Assembly: GCF_035046485.1 (NCBI RefSeq)
Contig: NC_085138.1
Location: 43,063,464 to 43,127,463, forward strand
Length of the DNA: 64,000 nt
Reading direction: 5' to 3'
From: Aedes albopictus
Lineage: Eukaryota > Arthropoda > Insecta > Diptera > Culicidae
Shown here: positions 1-11,733 of the stretch, one piece after another
How positions within the stretch are numbered: position 1 is the stretch's first letter
Layout of the letters: every line of letters begins with the position of its first letter
The notes under the pieces: generated by a model
What the model saw: the letters and a program-made list of their open reading frames with translations, nothing else
Database searches by the model: none
Told to the model about the DNA's origin: nothing
Translations under genes and position numbers: made by a program

Positions 1-399
1 ATTTTCATTGAAATCCATCGCCCAGTTCACACTACCATCACCTGGTGGAAAAGTTGCACGAATCACTGTGTTGTGCAATATCGTCAACAGAAGGCGCTAG
101 TGTGAAACGTCAAACACATAGAAAACCGATGCGCGCGCCTCTGGTTGTGGAAGCCACAACTATGAAAATTTAAAATGATCGTTAAAAGCGTGGTCGATGG
201 AAATTTCGTAAGTGTTACGTCTGTTTGTCTGTAACCTGTGTTTCCAGAGCTTGAAAAACTGTGACGGTTATAGCACAGCTAGTTTAATTCAAGTATTGCG
301 TCTTGCTTAATGGAACACGTGGGTGATCCCGTTCCACCAACAGGAAGCATGATGATACCGATGGAAATGATCTTATTACAGAGATCATTTTTTCTTTTT
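1..399. other. Unassigned DNA at left edge
   Basis: No supported gene or bounded repeat is visible here. Short open frames have no recognisable domain. The foldback repeat that follows starts near 400. Confidence 0.4.
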
Positions 400-535
400 G
401 CAAAAAATGTTGTATGCAACTCGTTGCAAAACTCGATTTTTACAGCACTCGTAAAGCATCGTTGGATAAATGTACGACTCGTGCTGTAAAAATCATCATT
501 TTGCAACTCGTTACATAAATAACTATTGCAATAGT
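400..535. repeat. Foldback repeat, copy 1 of 3 (AACTCGTTGCAAAACTCGAT type)
   Basis: The block carries inverted modules around a short centre: a left arm with TGCAACTCGTTGCAAAACTC and TTTTTACAGCAC, and a right arm with GTGCTGTAAAAATC and TTTGCAACTCGTTAC. Related copies lie at 12725-12848 and 17035-17190. No ORF is plausible. The palindromic layout and multiple copies suggest a MITE or foldback element; the family name is unknown to me. Confidence 0.65.
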
Positions 536-1730
536 ACATAGAAGGTTAAAATTTGTTTCGTGGGACTTAATGACCATCTAATCGTTTGGTCAATGTGCAG
601 GCCTCTTATGGAAACGAAAATAGATCACCGAACTCGTCTTTATATTGGCTCCAAATCAAAACAAAGTCTTTCTATACGCTTTTCTATATGTTTTATATGT
701 ATTATTATTATGATTCACTCGGAAAAAATCGTCTCTCTATCGCGCCGGCCAGTAGGTCTCATTAATAAATCATAATCGATCAGTTCGGGTCAAACGACAA
801 AATAATCAATTACACTATCACTCAATCCTTTCCCTTTCGCTGTCTGCTGGATGTCCGTCTCGCTTTATTTCCAATACAAAATTCGAAAAGTCGACCCAGA
901 CGAGAGTCTCGCGGATTGCGTGCGTGTGTTCCTTTGAGGGAAAAAAAACCATCGAACGACATAATTTATTAACTGTCTTTTGGGATCGATTATCTGGCGA
1001 AGATATCTCCGACTGCCCGTGGAGAATGCGCGATATCACCGCGATCTAGTCCATCCAGGTCGGTTTGTAGCTGTTTTCAACTGTTGAAATCGACCAGCTG
1101 CTCTCTGGGTCCTTTGAGGACTAAAAGGTACCTAAATATGCCAACATCGAGTACCTACGGAAAACATTTTAATAATTCATAACTCTGACGGTCCAAAATT
1201 TGAGCTAATTTCGATTGAATTTGTTTCAATCAAAGTAGCCGGCGACCCGTATACGACCGATGATGGCCACGGCGCGCAAGGTGACACAAAAAATGCGGTC
1301 TGTTCCATTATTTATCAATCAGTGCACTTCTTTGCGACGCGTCGGCGACGATATGGAGGAATGGAGGAAGAGAAGAACACATTTGGCGACTTGGATCTTC
1401 TGGCTGGATGGACAGTCAGTTTGTGAGATTGCTTACGCTGGAACAATTTTCGCTGTGGCAGCACTAGTATGGGCGGGCGGAAATCGGAGAAAAAATCAAT
1501 CCCAGATGAATTATGACTCTGATTTATTATTGTCAATTTCTACTATACTTGGTTTTTAGGTGCTGGCGCCTCCAAGGCTTTGACCTTTTCGTTACTAGCC
1601 TGTTGTGTAGTTTTTGTGAATGGAAATTATAGCGAGCACAGAAGTGTACTGGATATGTTGACTTTACAGCACAATCTTTCAATGGAAAATCCACAATCAT
1701 GACTCGAGTATAAGACCTGCAGACTCCATT
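536..1730. other. Unassigned intergenic DNA
   Basis: Several short frames occur (up to 99 codons at 1260-1559) but none shows a domain, splice context or codon pattern I can defend. I see no bounded repeat. Confidence 0.35.
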
Positions 1731-1812
1731 AATTCGGGGAAACTGGAGGAACATCGTGTAAGATCAACGTGCTCTACTCCAGTGAAGTAAAGTAACTTAA
1801 AAACCAACAAGA
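1731..1812 (+). mobile_element. Detached 3' end of an RTE-like LINE
   Basis: The stretch reading GAAACTGGAGGAACATCGTG and onward through a CTCTACTCC segment to 'accaacaag' matches the last ~90 bases of the LINE copy ending near 8190 (same words, AACTGGAGGAACATCG and gtagccaacaagg). It is a 3' fragment with no body attached; another piece of the same family starts at about 1985. Confidence 0.6.
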
Positions 1813-1984
1813 TATCATGGTAGCAAAGTCCTTTGATGGTAGGTAATGCATAATAAATACAAACCCCATAGAGGGCATTAGCCTTTTCGCAGAAATTCTC
1901 ACTCTACCTGGTTCTGAAAAACTTGAGCGTTTGCTCTTCAGGATGATCGGCTCACAAAAGCCTCTGTTCCACACGTTTGGAGCA

Positions 1985-3185
1985 ACTGATCAACGTCCGA
2001 GTTGCAATGAAAAGTCAGCTTCAGAATAATACAAACCGAGACCAATAATGGCAATGACCACAGCGAGCAACAAGGACTTGCGATTGGAAACTCGGTTCAT
2101 GGAACTGTCGATCTCTGAACATCACCGGGAGCACCCGCATACTCGTCGATCTGCTGAAGGACCGCGGGTTCGCCATCGTAGCGCTGCAGGAGGTGTGTTG
2201 GATAGGATATATGGCGTGAACGTTTACAGGTAATCCTATCATCTTCCAGAGCTGCGGCAACACACGCGAACTGGGAACAGCTTTTATCGATCATCGTAAT
2301 GAGCGATATGCAGAGGCGCGTGACTGGTTGGTGACCGACCGACGAAAGAATGTGCAGGCTGAGGATCAAGAGCCGATTCTTCAACTTCAGCATGATCAAC
2401 GTGCACAAACCACACTCCGGAATCACTGATGATGACTAAGGCGTATTACAGGCGCAGCTCGAACGCGAGTACGACCACTGTCCAAGCCACGACGTCAAGA
2501 TCATCATAGGAGACCTCAACGCTTAGGTACGCCAGGAAGACGATTTAAGACCGATGTTTGGATTTCTCCGCCTCCAAAAACAGGGCCATACGTAGCACCT
2601 TTTCCTAACACAGCCTCTCTTATCATTACACTTGGAGATCACCACAGCAGGCGGAATCGCAAATCGATCACGTTTTGCTTGATGGACGGGCACTTCTCCG
2701 ACATACTGCGACTACTATGTAACTGGTGATGATCAAACTGTGCCCAAAACTTTCCATCATCAACGGTACGGGCGACCGCCACGGTACAACCTAGAGTGAC
2801 TGGAGCAACCGGATAATGCCTCAGCATATGCCCAGAATTTCGAGGCAGTGTTACCAGACGAGGGTGAGCTCGATGTAATCTCTCTAGAGGACTCCTGGAG
2901 TACAGTAAAAGCAGCCATCAACGACGCAGCCGAGAGCACCACCGGGTACGTGGAACGAAGTCGACAAAACGTATTTTGGAGAAGAAGAACGCATCACGGG
3001 TGGTAAGCGCAACAGCTACCGGAGAAGTGGAAGGAAGGGGTAATATGCCCCATTCACAAGAAAGGCGACCATTTGGCATGTGAGAACTTCAGAGGGATTA
3101 CTATTTTGAATGCTGTCTACAAAGTGCTGTCTCAGATCATCTTTCGTCGTAAGTCCGTCCACAACTTCAGTGAACTGCTGGCAAT
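1985..3185 (+). mobile_element. Decayed RTE-like LINE: endonuclease remnant and start of RT
   Basis: Frameshifted pieces of a LINE ORF2 are readable. At 2115-2220 there is an N-terminal endonuclease segment (a strand encoding STRILVDLLK-like residues, then IVALQEVCW). At about 2500 a second endonuclease strand appears (VKIIIGDLNA followed by a stop where the Q/A-V should continue). At 3020-3170 the first RT block appears (WKEGVICPIHKKGD then RGITILNAVYKVLSQIIF). Many stops and shifts are present, so it cannot encode a functional protein. It aligns in content with the minus-strand copy at 22980-24900. Confidence 0.75.
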
Positions 3186-3559
3186 ATGATGCATTAGGAA
3201 AGCTAATTCAACCTAAAGTTGTTCAAATTGTACTTACTTACTTACCTTCAGTCCTGGGCACCCACGGTGGCGAAGAGGGCCGAATTGAAAGATTTCCATC
3301 CTGGACGATTGCCAGCCATCACCTTTACCAGTGGCTAGGTCAAATTTCTGTCATCTGTCGTCCTGATTGATGTCATTGTTGAGGCTGAGCCTCCATCTGA
3401 GCAGCACAGATTTCACGTTCGAGTTAATAATTCGGATTTTGGTGCGTCGACTGATCTGGTTGTGGTTGATCTGCCATCTTAGGTATAGCTTCCGGTGGAG
3501 GAGCATTTCATACTCAGTTTTATAAAATACACGCAACCAGAGATTGGCAGATTCTAATA

Positions 3560-3730
3560 CAATGCGCACGGTGTGTTTGGTGGACAACATTAATTTAAAA
3601 AAATCGGTATCGCTAAGACACCCACCAAACGAAAGCTAAGGGTCCCCCCTTTCATTTGAGACTTAAAGGAGAAAGTTCTATCGGCGGGTCTAGAACAATT
3701 TTTTTTTTTGAAAAAATATGATATTTTTCC
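3560..3730. repeat. Dispersed repeat, inverted partner of 6455-6625
   Basis: About 160 bases here (CACGGTGTGTTTGGTGG, then ACACCCACCAAACGAAAGC, then AAAGTTCTATCGGCGGGTCT, ending in a T-run) recur as the reverse complement at 6455-6625. The two copies are ~90% alike by eye and sit 2.7 kb apart, so they could be two independent insertions or the termini of one larger element. Confidence 0.7.
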
Positions 3731-4040
3731 ATTTTTCTCGAAGAATGACAAAACACTGTTTTTCCATTGCAAGCATGATTTTCCGACGATATATTTTTTT
3801 ATATTATGTTTATTATTCTTCACATAAAAGCACAATAGTCCCATATGTGAATGGGAAATCCAGCAGATGACAGTTTTGTGTTTATGGACAGTGTGGTGAA
3901 AGTACTAGAACAGTGAGTATAAAATCGAGTTATATGCTGTTCCTTTGAATTCCAATCTAGATTCCAATAATGTGTTTGCATCCTATGACAGATGCGTATA
4001 CGTCTTTAGGGTCTCGTATTTAACTGGCACCAGCAGGTTA

Positions 4041-4094
4041 CCAATCAACCACCTTTACAGCATATACCGTCATTTACAGCATATACCGTCATTT
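4041..4094 (+). repeat. Short tandem duplication (~22 bp, two copies)
   Basis: The words TTTACAGCATATACCGTCAT occur twice back to back near 4055-4093. This is a simple local duplication with no coding context. Confidence 0.7.
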
Positions 4095-4205
4095 GGTTCT
4101 TCAGATTTGTGCTCTTGAAATTTCGGGGTGTGACTTCGTCATATATTCTCCTCAAACAGCTTCTCAACTTCAATGTGCGTCTGGTACTCAAGACACATGT
4201 TTTCT

Positions 4206-4249
4206 TTCGTCTTCTTCTTCTTCTTCTTCTTCTTCTTCTTCTTCTTCTT
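4206..4249 (+). repeat. (TTC)n microsatellite
   Basis: About fourteen TTC/CTT units in a row. The translated poly-Ser, poly-Leu and poly-Arg frames through it are artefacts of the repeat. Confidence 0.95.
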
Positions 4250-4364
4250 GGCGAAACGTCCCTACAGGGACAAATCATGCTTCTTAGCTTGTTCTATGAG
4301 CACTGTAGGAGAGTAATAAGAATAAATGAAATTGTTTGCTTTGTTTGAAATTTTCTTATTTTAT

Positions 4365-4590
4365 CTCCTACAAGCACTTTCACAGTTTTTAACTGAAAAC
4401 TTCTTTTGCCAATTACTATTTTGCATGTGTATAGCGTGTGACTTGCACGAAAATACTGCATGCTCATTTAAGTCGAGGAAATTTCCTTCAAGAAAAGGTC
4501 CTGGACTGACCGGGAATCGAACCCGTCATCCTCAGCATGGTTGTGCTGGGTACTCACGCCTTTGCAGCTGTGGCTTTATGGGCACTTTTT
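4365..4590 (-). mobile_element. tRNA-derived SINE remnant (same family as 42218-42483)
   Basis: Read on the minus strand, a tRNA-like head at about 4585-4505 carries a B-box (GGTTCGATTCCCGGTC) and is followed by a body containing the complement of CACTTTCACAGTTTTTAACTG and TTGCATGTGTATAG. The body words match the minus-strand SINE at 42218-42483. The tRNA head is degenerate and would not be a functional tRNA gene. Confidence 0.65.
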
Positions 4591-5320
4591 GTTATCAAAA
4601 AAAAAAATCATCGGTGAACAAAATCGGTTTACTGTTCTGGTCACTCGTTGACGCCGGTTTCCATCTGGATGGTGGTTCATGAATATTTGAGAGCTTCATC
4701 TGATCAGCCTGATCTCTGGGTTTTGCTCGCAAATATTCAGCAACCTCAGCAACTTTATGAGAAGTCTGAATGATGTTCAACAAGTTTCAATGTATTTCAG
4801 CTTTAGTGCAAACAAGCTGCTTGCCTTCGATCATCTTCTTGTAGCATCTAGAACACAATTGCAACGAGCAATTTCTTTCTGCGTCATCGGTAGTAGCGCT
4901 AGATCTGCCACGTTTGCCCTTTATGAGAAGTTGTAGTTCTTGCAGAACTACATATTTCACAAACAAGGGCCGCAACTCCATGTAGAAGGTTTCAAATAAT
5001 ATGTAAGCTCATAGAGAGTAAATCTAACGGGTATATTCACCACCATTGAATGAGATTAACTTAAATGAGCAAGTCCGAACTTTTTTGTGGGGTAGTACTA
5101 ATTGCTATCTCTGATGTCTTTCAGAAAAATGCTTTCATAATATCAACAACCTGCAAGTAGAAATAAGAACAAGTTAAGACATTTCCAATCCATTCTGATT
5201 AATATGTTTGTGCTCAGACATATGTACTTTAATGTAAAACATGTGTATATGTCAATAAAGCTGTAGAATTGAATGGAAAGTTGCTAACTCGTCTACAATG
5301 CCGTGATGCTAGCAGAAGAT

Positions 5321-5500
5321 CTGGAGCGGACCTGGTGTGATGGTTAGAACACTTGACTATCACGCCGAGGACCTGGGATCGAGTCCCACTCCCGACAAAC
5401 TCGCAAAATGTGAGTTCTTCCTTCGGAAGGAAAGTGAAGCGTGGGTCCCGAAATGAACTAGCCAAGGGCTAAAAATCTCGTTAATAGATTAAAAAAAAAT
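5321..5500 (+). mobile_element. tRNA-derived SINE (Feilai-like), full length
   Basis: A-box (TGGTGTGATGGTTAG) and B-box (GGATCGAGTCCC) of a RNA polymerase III tRNA-type promoter are in the first 70 bases. A tRNA-unrelated body with TTCTTCCTTCGGAAGGAA and GTGGGTCCCGAAATGAAC follows, ending CTAAAAATCTCGTTAAT plus an A-rich tail. It is flanked by a 10-bp target duplication with one mismatch: AGCAGAAGAT at 5311-5320 and AGCAAAAGAT at 5501-5510. A second copy of this family at 44215-49693 is split by two later insertions. The Feilai assignment is from memory of that Aedes SINE and is not certain; the SINE class is well supported. Confidence 0.85.
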
Positions 5501-5510
5501 AGCAAAAGAT

Positions 5511-6454
5511 CAAACTATTGATAACCGACAGATTAGCACATTGTTCTTACTGCATATACCGTTAGACATGTAGCATTAATTATTCTGTTTTTGTCAGTTG
5601 AGTAAGGCTACCTGTTCACAAAGATATACTGTTACTAATATTGTTTATGTCTAATTACCCGTTATTAGACATTTTTTCTAAATAAATCTAAAACAGTGAA
5701 TATTAACTGCTTTCGATGATAATTGTGGCGGAAAAACACTTCTTCAAACACAAAACGTACTCTTTGGTTTGGTTTTCCTCGTCACTTAGGGGGTTCTTGT
5801 CGTAGTTGTTTCTTTAAAAGTAAGGAGCTATACCTAACTGCAATAGTCTAAATTAACTAAAAATGTTTAAGTCTTAGGTACCATAAAGGTGCACAAATTG
5901 AACAAATACCGGCATGTGATAATTCTATCCGAGCCACGGCATACAAGGATATAAGACAGACCATCACATTGATAAAATTGGAGTGGAGTTTTAGATCGTT
6001 TTATTCATGCTTTTGAACGATTTAAATTGCATCATCAAAAAACTTTCAGTTTTCCGAAATGGATTACCTTCCAAATGTTGTGCCACGTTATCCGAGCTAC
6101 TTTGATGTATGTTCTATTTTTGTTGACATTACTCGGCCTACTTTGATCGTAAAACTGTTAAATTATAAGACACTGTCAATAAAAAATAAGAAAATTGCAG
6201 CCGCAATAACTACTTCCACATGTATAAAAGGCGAAGTTTATTTGTATATATGCCCAGATTCTGCTGAAATTCTATTCAACTGCCTTATTTTTTGCACTTT
6301 ATGTCAGCAATATTTTGTAAGGAAAATTTTTAATTTATGATTTGACCCGTTTACTCTTTTAAAAGGACACGTTACTAATGGGCGACCTCATACAAGCCTA
6401 TTTGGCTACACTCAAGGTTGAAAAAAGAAAAAAAACACAAGCCTCAAAGATAGT
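5511..6454. other. Unassigned AT-rich DNA
   Basis: No bounded repeat or defensible gene. A 93-codon frame at 6059-6340 has no recognisable domain and reads like chance AT-rich coding. Confidence 0.35.
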
Positions 6455-6625
6455 AATATTTGAAAAAAAAAAATTGTTCTAGACCCGCCGATAGAACTTT
6501 CTCCTTTTAGTCTCAAATGAAAGAGGGGACCTTCAGCTTTCGTTTGGTGGGTGTTTTAGCGATACCGATTTTTTTTAAATTAATTTTGTTCTACCAGACA
6601 CACCGTGATGCGGTATAAAACATAT
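6455..6625. repeat. Dispersed repeat, inverted partner of 3560-3730
   Basis: Reverse-complement copy of the block at 3560-3730: ACCCGCCGATAGAACTTTCT, then CTTTCGTTTGGTGGGTGT, then CAGACACACCGTG. The flanking sequence differs from the partner beyond ~160 bp. Confidence 0.7.
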
Positions 6626-6729
6626 ACAAATATTGTATTAAGGCTTTGCAAATACAAAAATTGGTAGGTGGCAGTATACCAAAAATTGTATTGGCTTCCT
6701 AGAATCTGGAAAAGGAAAATTTCTCATGT

Positions 6730-8166
6730 GTGCGTGTGCACGGAAGCGAGCAGCTACATCAGTCAATCCACCAGATTATTATAAAGATTTGGGAGGATGA
6801 AGAGTTGCCCACCAGTTGGTTGGATGGCTTTATATGCCCAATCTACAAGAAAGGGCACAGACTGGAGTGTGGCAATTACAGAGGGATTATCCTTTTAAAT
6901 TCGGCGTATAAGATACTGTCGCGTGTCCTGTTCAACAGACTGCGACCTCTTGAGGAGTCCTTCGTCGGCGAATACCGGGCTGGTTTTCGTGAGGGCCGAT
7001 CGACGGATCAAATGTTTGTTCTGCGGATGATCCTAGATAAATTTCGGGAATATAACTTGCAGACTCACCATCTGTTCATTGATTTTAAAGCAGCGTACGA
7101 TTCAGTGAAAAGAAATGAGCTTTGGCAGATAATGTCAGAACATGGTTTTCCGGCGAAACTAATTAGACTGATTCGCGCAACGCTGGATGGATCAAAATCC
7201 AGTATTCGGATCGCGGACGAAGTGTCTACGTCGTTTGTGACCTTGGATGGATTGAAGCAGGGGGATGCTCTTTCAAATTTATTGTTCAACATTGCACTCG
7301 AAGGAGCGAATAGGAGGTCAGGCGTGCAGAGGAATGGCTCTATCATCACACGGTCGCACATGCTCCTCGGTTTTGCGGACGATATTGATCTCATCGGCAT
7401 CGATCGTAGGGCAGTGAAGGAAGCTTATGCTCCTCTAAAGAGAGAAACAGCGAGGATAGGCTTGACGATTAACTCTACCAAGACGAAGTACATGATAGCG
7501 GTTAGATACAGAGGCAGGCCTAGTGGTGTTAGTGCTGAGGTAGTGATTGATGGGGAAGTGTTTGAAGTTGTTGAAGAATATGTTTATCTTGGAACACTTA
7601 TGACATGTGACAATGACGTTTCCCGTGAAGTGAAAAGGCGTATTGCAGCTGCGAATAGAGCCTTTTACGGATTGCGTAGCCAGCTTAGGTCCCGTAACTT
7701 GCAAACGCAAACAAAATTCGCTCTGTATAAGACGCTGATTCTTCCGGTTGCCCTCTATGGTCACGAATCGTGGACGTTAAAGGAGGTAGACCGAAAAGCT
7801 TTTGGAGTTTTTGAGCGCAAAGTTCTGCGGACAATTCTCGGTGGGAAACAAGAAAATAAAGTGTGGCGCAGACGCATGAATCACGAGTTGTACCAAGTGT
7901 ACGAAAATGCGAATATTGTGAAACGTATAAAATACGGCAGACTTTTTTGGGCTGGACACGTAGTGCGAATGTCGAAAGAAAGAATAGCGAAAACAATATT
8001 CAGCAGAGAACCCGGTAGAGGTAGGCGACTTCGTGGGCGGCCGCGAACTCGCTGGCTGCACGCGGTTGAAGAAGATCTACGATCCCTACACGTTCGGGAA
8101 AACTGGAGGAACATCGCCCAAGACCGACGAAGATGGTGCTCTACTATACGCTCGACGTTGGAGTAA
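6730..8166 (+). CDS. LINE ORF2 fragment: reverse transcriptase (478 aa, open, 5'-truncated)
   Basis: An uninterrupted non-LTR reverse transcriptase frame. It opens in RT block 1 (WLDGFICPIYKKG), then has block A F116-I-D-F-K-A-A-Y-D124 with the first catalytic Asp at 118, block B GLKQGD at 174-179, and block C F215-A-D-D-I-D220 with the catalytic Asp pair at 217-218. The C-terminal thumb ends in a basic RGRRLRGRPRTRW segment, as in RTE/F52C9.6-type elements. The apurinic endonuclease that should precede RT is absent, so the copy is 5'-truncated and the initial Met is merely the first ATG after the truncation point. It could make a stable RT-like protein if transcribed, but autonomous mobility is unlikely. 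Relatives at 22980-24900, 25054-27432 and 60274-61467 are far more decayed, which makes this the best preserved LINE coding region in the window. Confidence 0.9.
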   Translation: MRVHGSEQLHQSIHQIIIKIWEDEELPTSWLDGFICPIYKKGHRLECGNYRGIILLNSAYKILSRVLFNRLRPLEESFVGEYRAGFREGRSTDQMFVLRMILDKFREYNLQTHHLFIDFKAAYDSVKRNELWQIMSEHGFPAKLIRLIRATLDGSKSSIRIADEVSTSFVTLDGLKQGDALSNLLFNIALEGANRRSGVQRNGSIITRSHMLLGFADDIDLIGIDRRAVKEAYAPLKRETARIGLTINSTKTKYMIAVRYRGRPSGVSAEVVIDGEVFEVVEEYVYLGTLMTCDNDVSREVKRRIAAANRAFYGLRSQLRSRNLQTQTKFALYKTLILPVALYGHESWTLKEVDRKAFGVFERKVLRTILGGKQENKVWRRRMNHELYQVYENANIVKRIKYGRLFWAGHVVRMSKERIAKTIFSREPGRGRRLRGRPRTRWLHAVEEDLRSLHVRENWRNIAQDRRRWCSTIRSTLE

Positions 8167-8192
8167 AGTTACTTTGTAGCCAACAAGGCAAG
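6740..8192 (+). mobile_element. RTE-like LINE, 5'-truncated copy
   Basis: LINE homology begins around 6740 (codons for GSEQLHQSIHQIIIKIW, the usual lead-in to RT block 1) and ends shortly after the stop codon at 'gtagccaacaaggcaaggtagg'. The 3' end is a short AAGG/TAGG-type simple repeat and not poly(A). I could not identify a clean target duplication. Confidence 0.8.
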
Positions 8193-8254
8193 GTAGGCGT
8201 GTGCTCTGTCGCACTGGTTTCTCATTATTTGTTCTATTTTTAGACTGGTCATGG

Positions 8255-8395
8255 CAGCAGCGGCGGCATCAAATACCAAAACATGATTAAAAAGAATTGC
8301 GGGTGGCGGCGGGAATCGAACCAAGACACTATCATGGTGATACACAGTATGCTGCGCTCTAACCAGCACGGCTACAACTGCACATGGATAGAAGA
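8255..8395 (-). mobile_element. tRNA-like SINE head
   Basis: On the minus strand a tRNA-like segment (about 8380-8305) has an A-box-like GTGCTGGTTAGAGCGCAG and a B-box TTGGTTCGATTCCC. The flanking ATCAAATACCAAAACATGAT words recur near 53850. A functional tRNA is unlikely because the anticodon arm region is longer than a normal tRNA. Confidence 0.55.
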
Positions 8396-8623
8396 GAGGC
8401 TGAGAGCCATCATGATCAACACAAACGTGCTTTGGTGATGAAAGTGATACAGCCGCCACACTGCACAATGGGCCCAGAGCTGAATTTACGAAGACAAAAC
8501 TCTTTAAGGGGCTGTTCATAAACCACGTTTACCAAAATTTGGCCATCTCAGACCCCCCCTCCCCCTCGTAGACTTTAGTCCATACAAAAATTTTAAAATT
8601 TGTATGGAGGGTAGACTTTGCCC

Positions 8624-11600
8624 GAATAAAAAATACAGTAGAAAAACCGAACGTTGTATTGTAACAGTACTATTTAAAACCATATTTTTACAATAGAAAC
8701 CACTGTAAAAATGAAAATACAAAAACAATAAAATGTAATGTAGAACACCATACGGTAAATTGTAAATAAGATTTTTACAATATACTATACGGGTTGTTAA
8801 GTATCGTAACAATATAAAAAAATATTTTTCTCCATATATATTTTTTTGCAAAACCATACATTATATTGTAAATAAATTGTTATAAATACTGATACGTGGG
8901 TTTTAATAAACCGTACATTGTATGGTATACGTATGGTTTCAAACAACAAAATGTATCGTAAATATATTGTTTTTAATTGTAGTTTCACCACTGGTTATAC
9001 ATTTAATTAAATGGTTTTGGAATGGTTCTCTTTTGTTATGTTGTATTGGTTTACATTACATAAACCATGTAATATTATATTATCTTGTCATTTTCCTCCT
9101 GTTAATGGCATCTTAGGCTTACTAGAATTATGAGAATGCGCTTTGGGAATTCTCCAGAGCGTTTTGGATAACCCTTCATATATTGGATCGCCCACGTCTA
9201 AGTCTGAGTCGAGGTCTGAGTAGTTTCTGATTGCATTAACAGTTGAAGCTTAGGCTCCCATGCCCCACCAGCCAGATAACCGGGTTTCGCAAACTAAGCA
9301 TTATTTGTGGCAACACTTTGAGCGGCATGATGGAACTATGCCGAGCGCGCTAAGCATTATTAGACCACTAATGTAGTTGCATGAAGTGGGTGACGAGGTA
9401 CATAAGTATCATTACAGCGTGCTTAACCGTTATTTCAATATTGAGGAACCAGTTAGACTAAAGTGTGAAATACATAACAACTCATGGGAAAACTTTCAAG
9501 TTCGGTTCAAATATAAGTTAGGTTAAACAGCGAACCCGCAGACGAACCTATATTAGAAATCATTTCAGTGTTCAGTTCAGTCCATATGTTAAAGATGGCT
9601 CTACGTCAAAGATAAAGTTTGTCAATCGCATTTGATTCGGTTGTGGTCGAAGGCAAGTTCACATGAGAGAAGAAGAGAAAACTGCCCTAAATGCAAATAC
9701 AGAAAGAATAGTGTTGAACTCATCCACTGATTTACGGTAAGGGGTCGTACACAAATTACGTCATGCCCTGAGGGGGGAGGGGGGGTTTTGCACAACGTGA
9801 CGACCCTTACAAAAAATGTTGAGGACCCATACAAAAAGTGTGACATAGGGGAGAGGGGGGGTTGAAAAAGGTCGATTTTTGCGTGACATAATTTGTGTAT
9901 CACCCCTAACCTGACCTGCGTCTTTCCGGGTTGACCTAAATTCGTATTTCTCTCATCGCACTCTACCGCCATATCTCTTGGATCTGCAGTTCTTAGGACA
10001 TCTGGTTTACCATTGATTGAAACATTTTATTGACTTTAGATTGAAGTTTCAACTTATTCACTTTCTTCTCTCTATCTTCTTCACTTTCTCTTTCCTTTGC
10101 TTTGCATCAAAAAAGTCACAAACATCAACAAAACAAAGCACGGAAAAAATCTAAAACTGAATAAATAATTAAAAATGCACGAAAAAATGTTTCGGAAAAG
10201 TGAATGGTTGAAACGTAAGAAAAACAGTATAATAGGGTGACATTGGGTATTATCGGCAGGTTTGTTCACTTCGTCATGCGGGGTTTTTGTCAACCAAATT
10301 GCCTGAAACTTGGCCATATCATTCCGAGTATCATTCAGCTTAGTTGGGAAGGATTTGAGGCCAACACTGAGTTCAATAGGGTCCAAAAAACCCCCCAAGA
10401 CGAAGCGAACAAAACGGCCGAGAATAGGTAATTTCCCCTATATTGTTTTTCATTTCATTTTCATTTTCATTTTGCAGCATTTGGTGGGGCAATGAGAGCG
10501 CAAGTCAGTCCAAAGCCGATGATAAGGAGGGGTAATGGCTGAATAGTCTTTGCTGACCACATAAACGCCATGGGATAGGAAAAGGGTATTTTGGTGTGGG
10601 ATTAGGGTGTTGGTACAGACTTGACAATATCAATGCTATTCAGATGCAAAATAATTTTTAGGCTCAATAGTGAATCGCATAGCTTACAAAACCAAAAAAC
10701 AATAATCCACAAAATACCAAGCAAGTCGAAGAAAGAAAAAGCGCCCGATTGTTTGTTTTGTCAATTATAACAAACGGAAACTTCTACCCTCTCCGACTCG
10801 CCAGTCATCCCGGAAAAAATGTCCTTTCAGTTCTGGAAAATATATTATCCCCAATTTAATTGAATTGTCCGCGTGGTCTTGTAGTACCCCTGCTAGGTAA
10901 GAACCAGTCATTGCCATACATATTAAATGCTAGACATGACCCCATGGATAGCATTTGCATATGTAAAAGCTTTGCTGATGTGACTTTCCTATTAGGCAAT
11001 TCTCTCATCACATATTTGTCTTCAAAACCTTGTCAAGCTTAGAAAATTGGAGTTAATAAACAATACATTACAAGGTTCGAATTCTCATAGAATGAGATCA
11101 TTCATTCGCACTACAACACCATAGGAGAGAGATAATTCCACATTGGCTGATTACAGTACAAATGTGAAAAATCTCCCTTTTCCCCCTATCCGCAACCCGG
11201 GGACGCGCCCTGTTGGGTTTCGAAAGCCTCGGAGAATATTACAAACCTTCAATGGCATACCCATACACTAACCCACATTGCCCATTCAGGGGTCTGACTG
11301 GGCCTATTACCCTCCCTCAGTTTGTAATATTCTCACCAACTTGGAATTATATTTTCCCGGTACATAAATGACTTCGACAAATGTTCGATATACTATGCAG
11401 TAGCATGATCAGTATAACTATATCAGATGACTTGAAGATCTGATTTTTACAGAATTGTTTGCCTTTGATTATACATTCAGCTATTCCAATCATTACTGCA
11501 AAGCACATCGACTACATGCCTGAAATCAAAGCTTCCTGGAAGATATAATCCAAGCCCAGGGAAAAACAGTATAATATATTGTTACATAAAAATCGAATGT

Positions 11601-11733
11601 AAATGTATAGTAGCTACAATGTGCAAAGCTTTTAACGAACAATTTCATTACAATACACTTTATTGTAGCTGGTACACTGTATGGTGCAGGAATGGTTTTC
11701 ACCAAACACCCTATGGTAAGTTTTTATCCGGGT
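8624..11733. mobile_element. Inserted element with CCCG(A/G)ATAAAAA inverted ends
   Basis: The termini are inverted (CCCGAATAAAAA on the left, the same with one change on the right) and are followed on both sides by repeats of 'ccatacggtaaa', 'accatagggtg' and 'gtattgtaa' words in opposite orientation. The 3.1-kb interior has no coding capacity I recognise and contains the Harbinger-like MITE at 9741-9906 and unassigned DNA. It may be several elements and not one. Confidence 0.4.
9741..9906. mobile_element. Harbinger-like MITE, 166 bp, TAA target duplication
   Basis: The left end GGGGTCGTACACAAATTACG and the right end (complement GGGGTGATACACAAATTATG) form ~23-bp inverted repeats with about four mismatches. 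TAA flanks both sides (9738-9740 and 9907-9909). The interior has G- and C-runs and ACAAAAAGTGTGACATA words but no ORF. The 3-bp TAA duplication fits PIF/Harbinger. Confidence 0.85.

Noticed and set aside
4093..4348. Poly-Ser, poly-Leu and poly-Arg small proteins
   Set aside because: Artefacts of the (TTC)n microsatellite.
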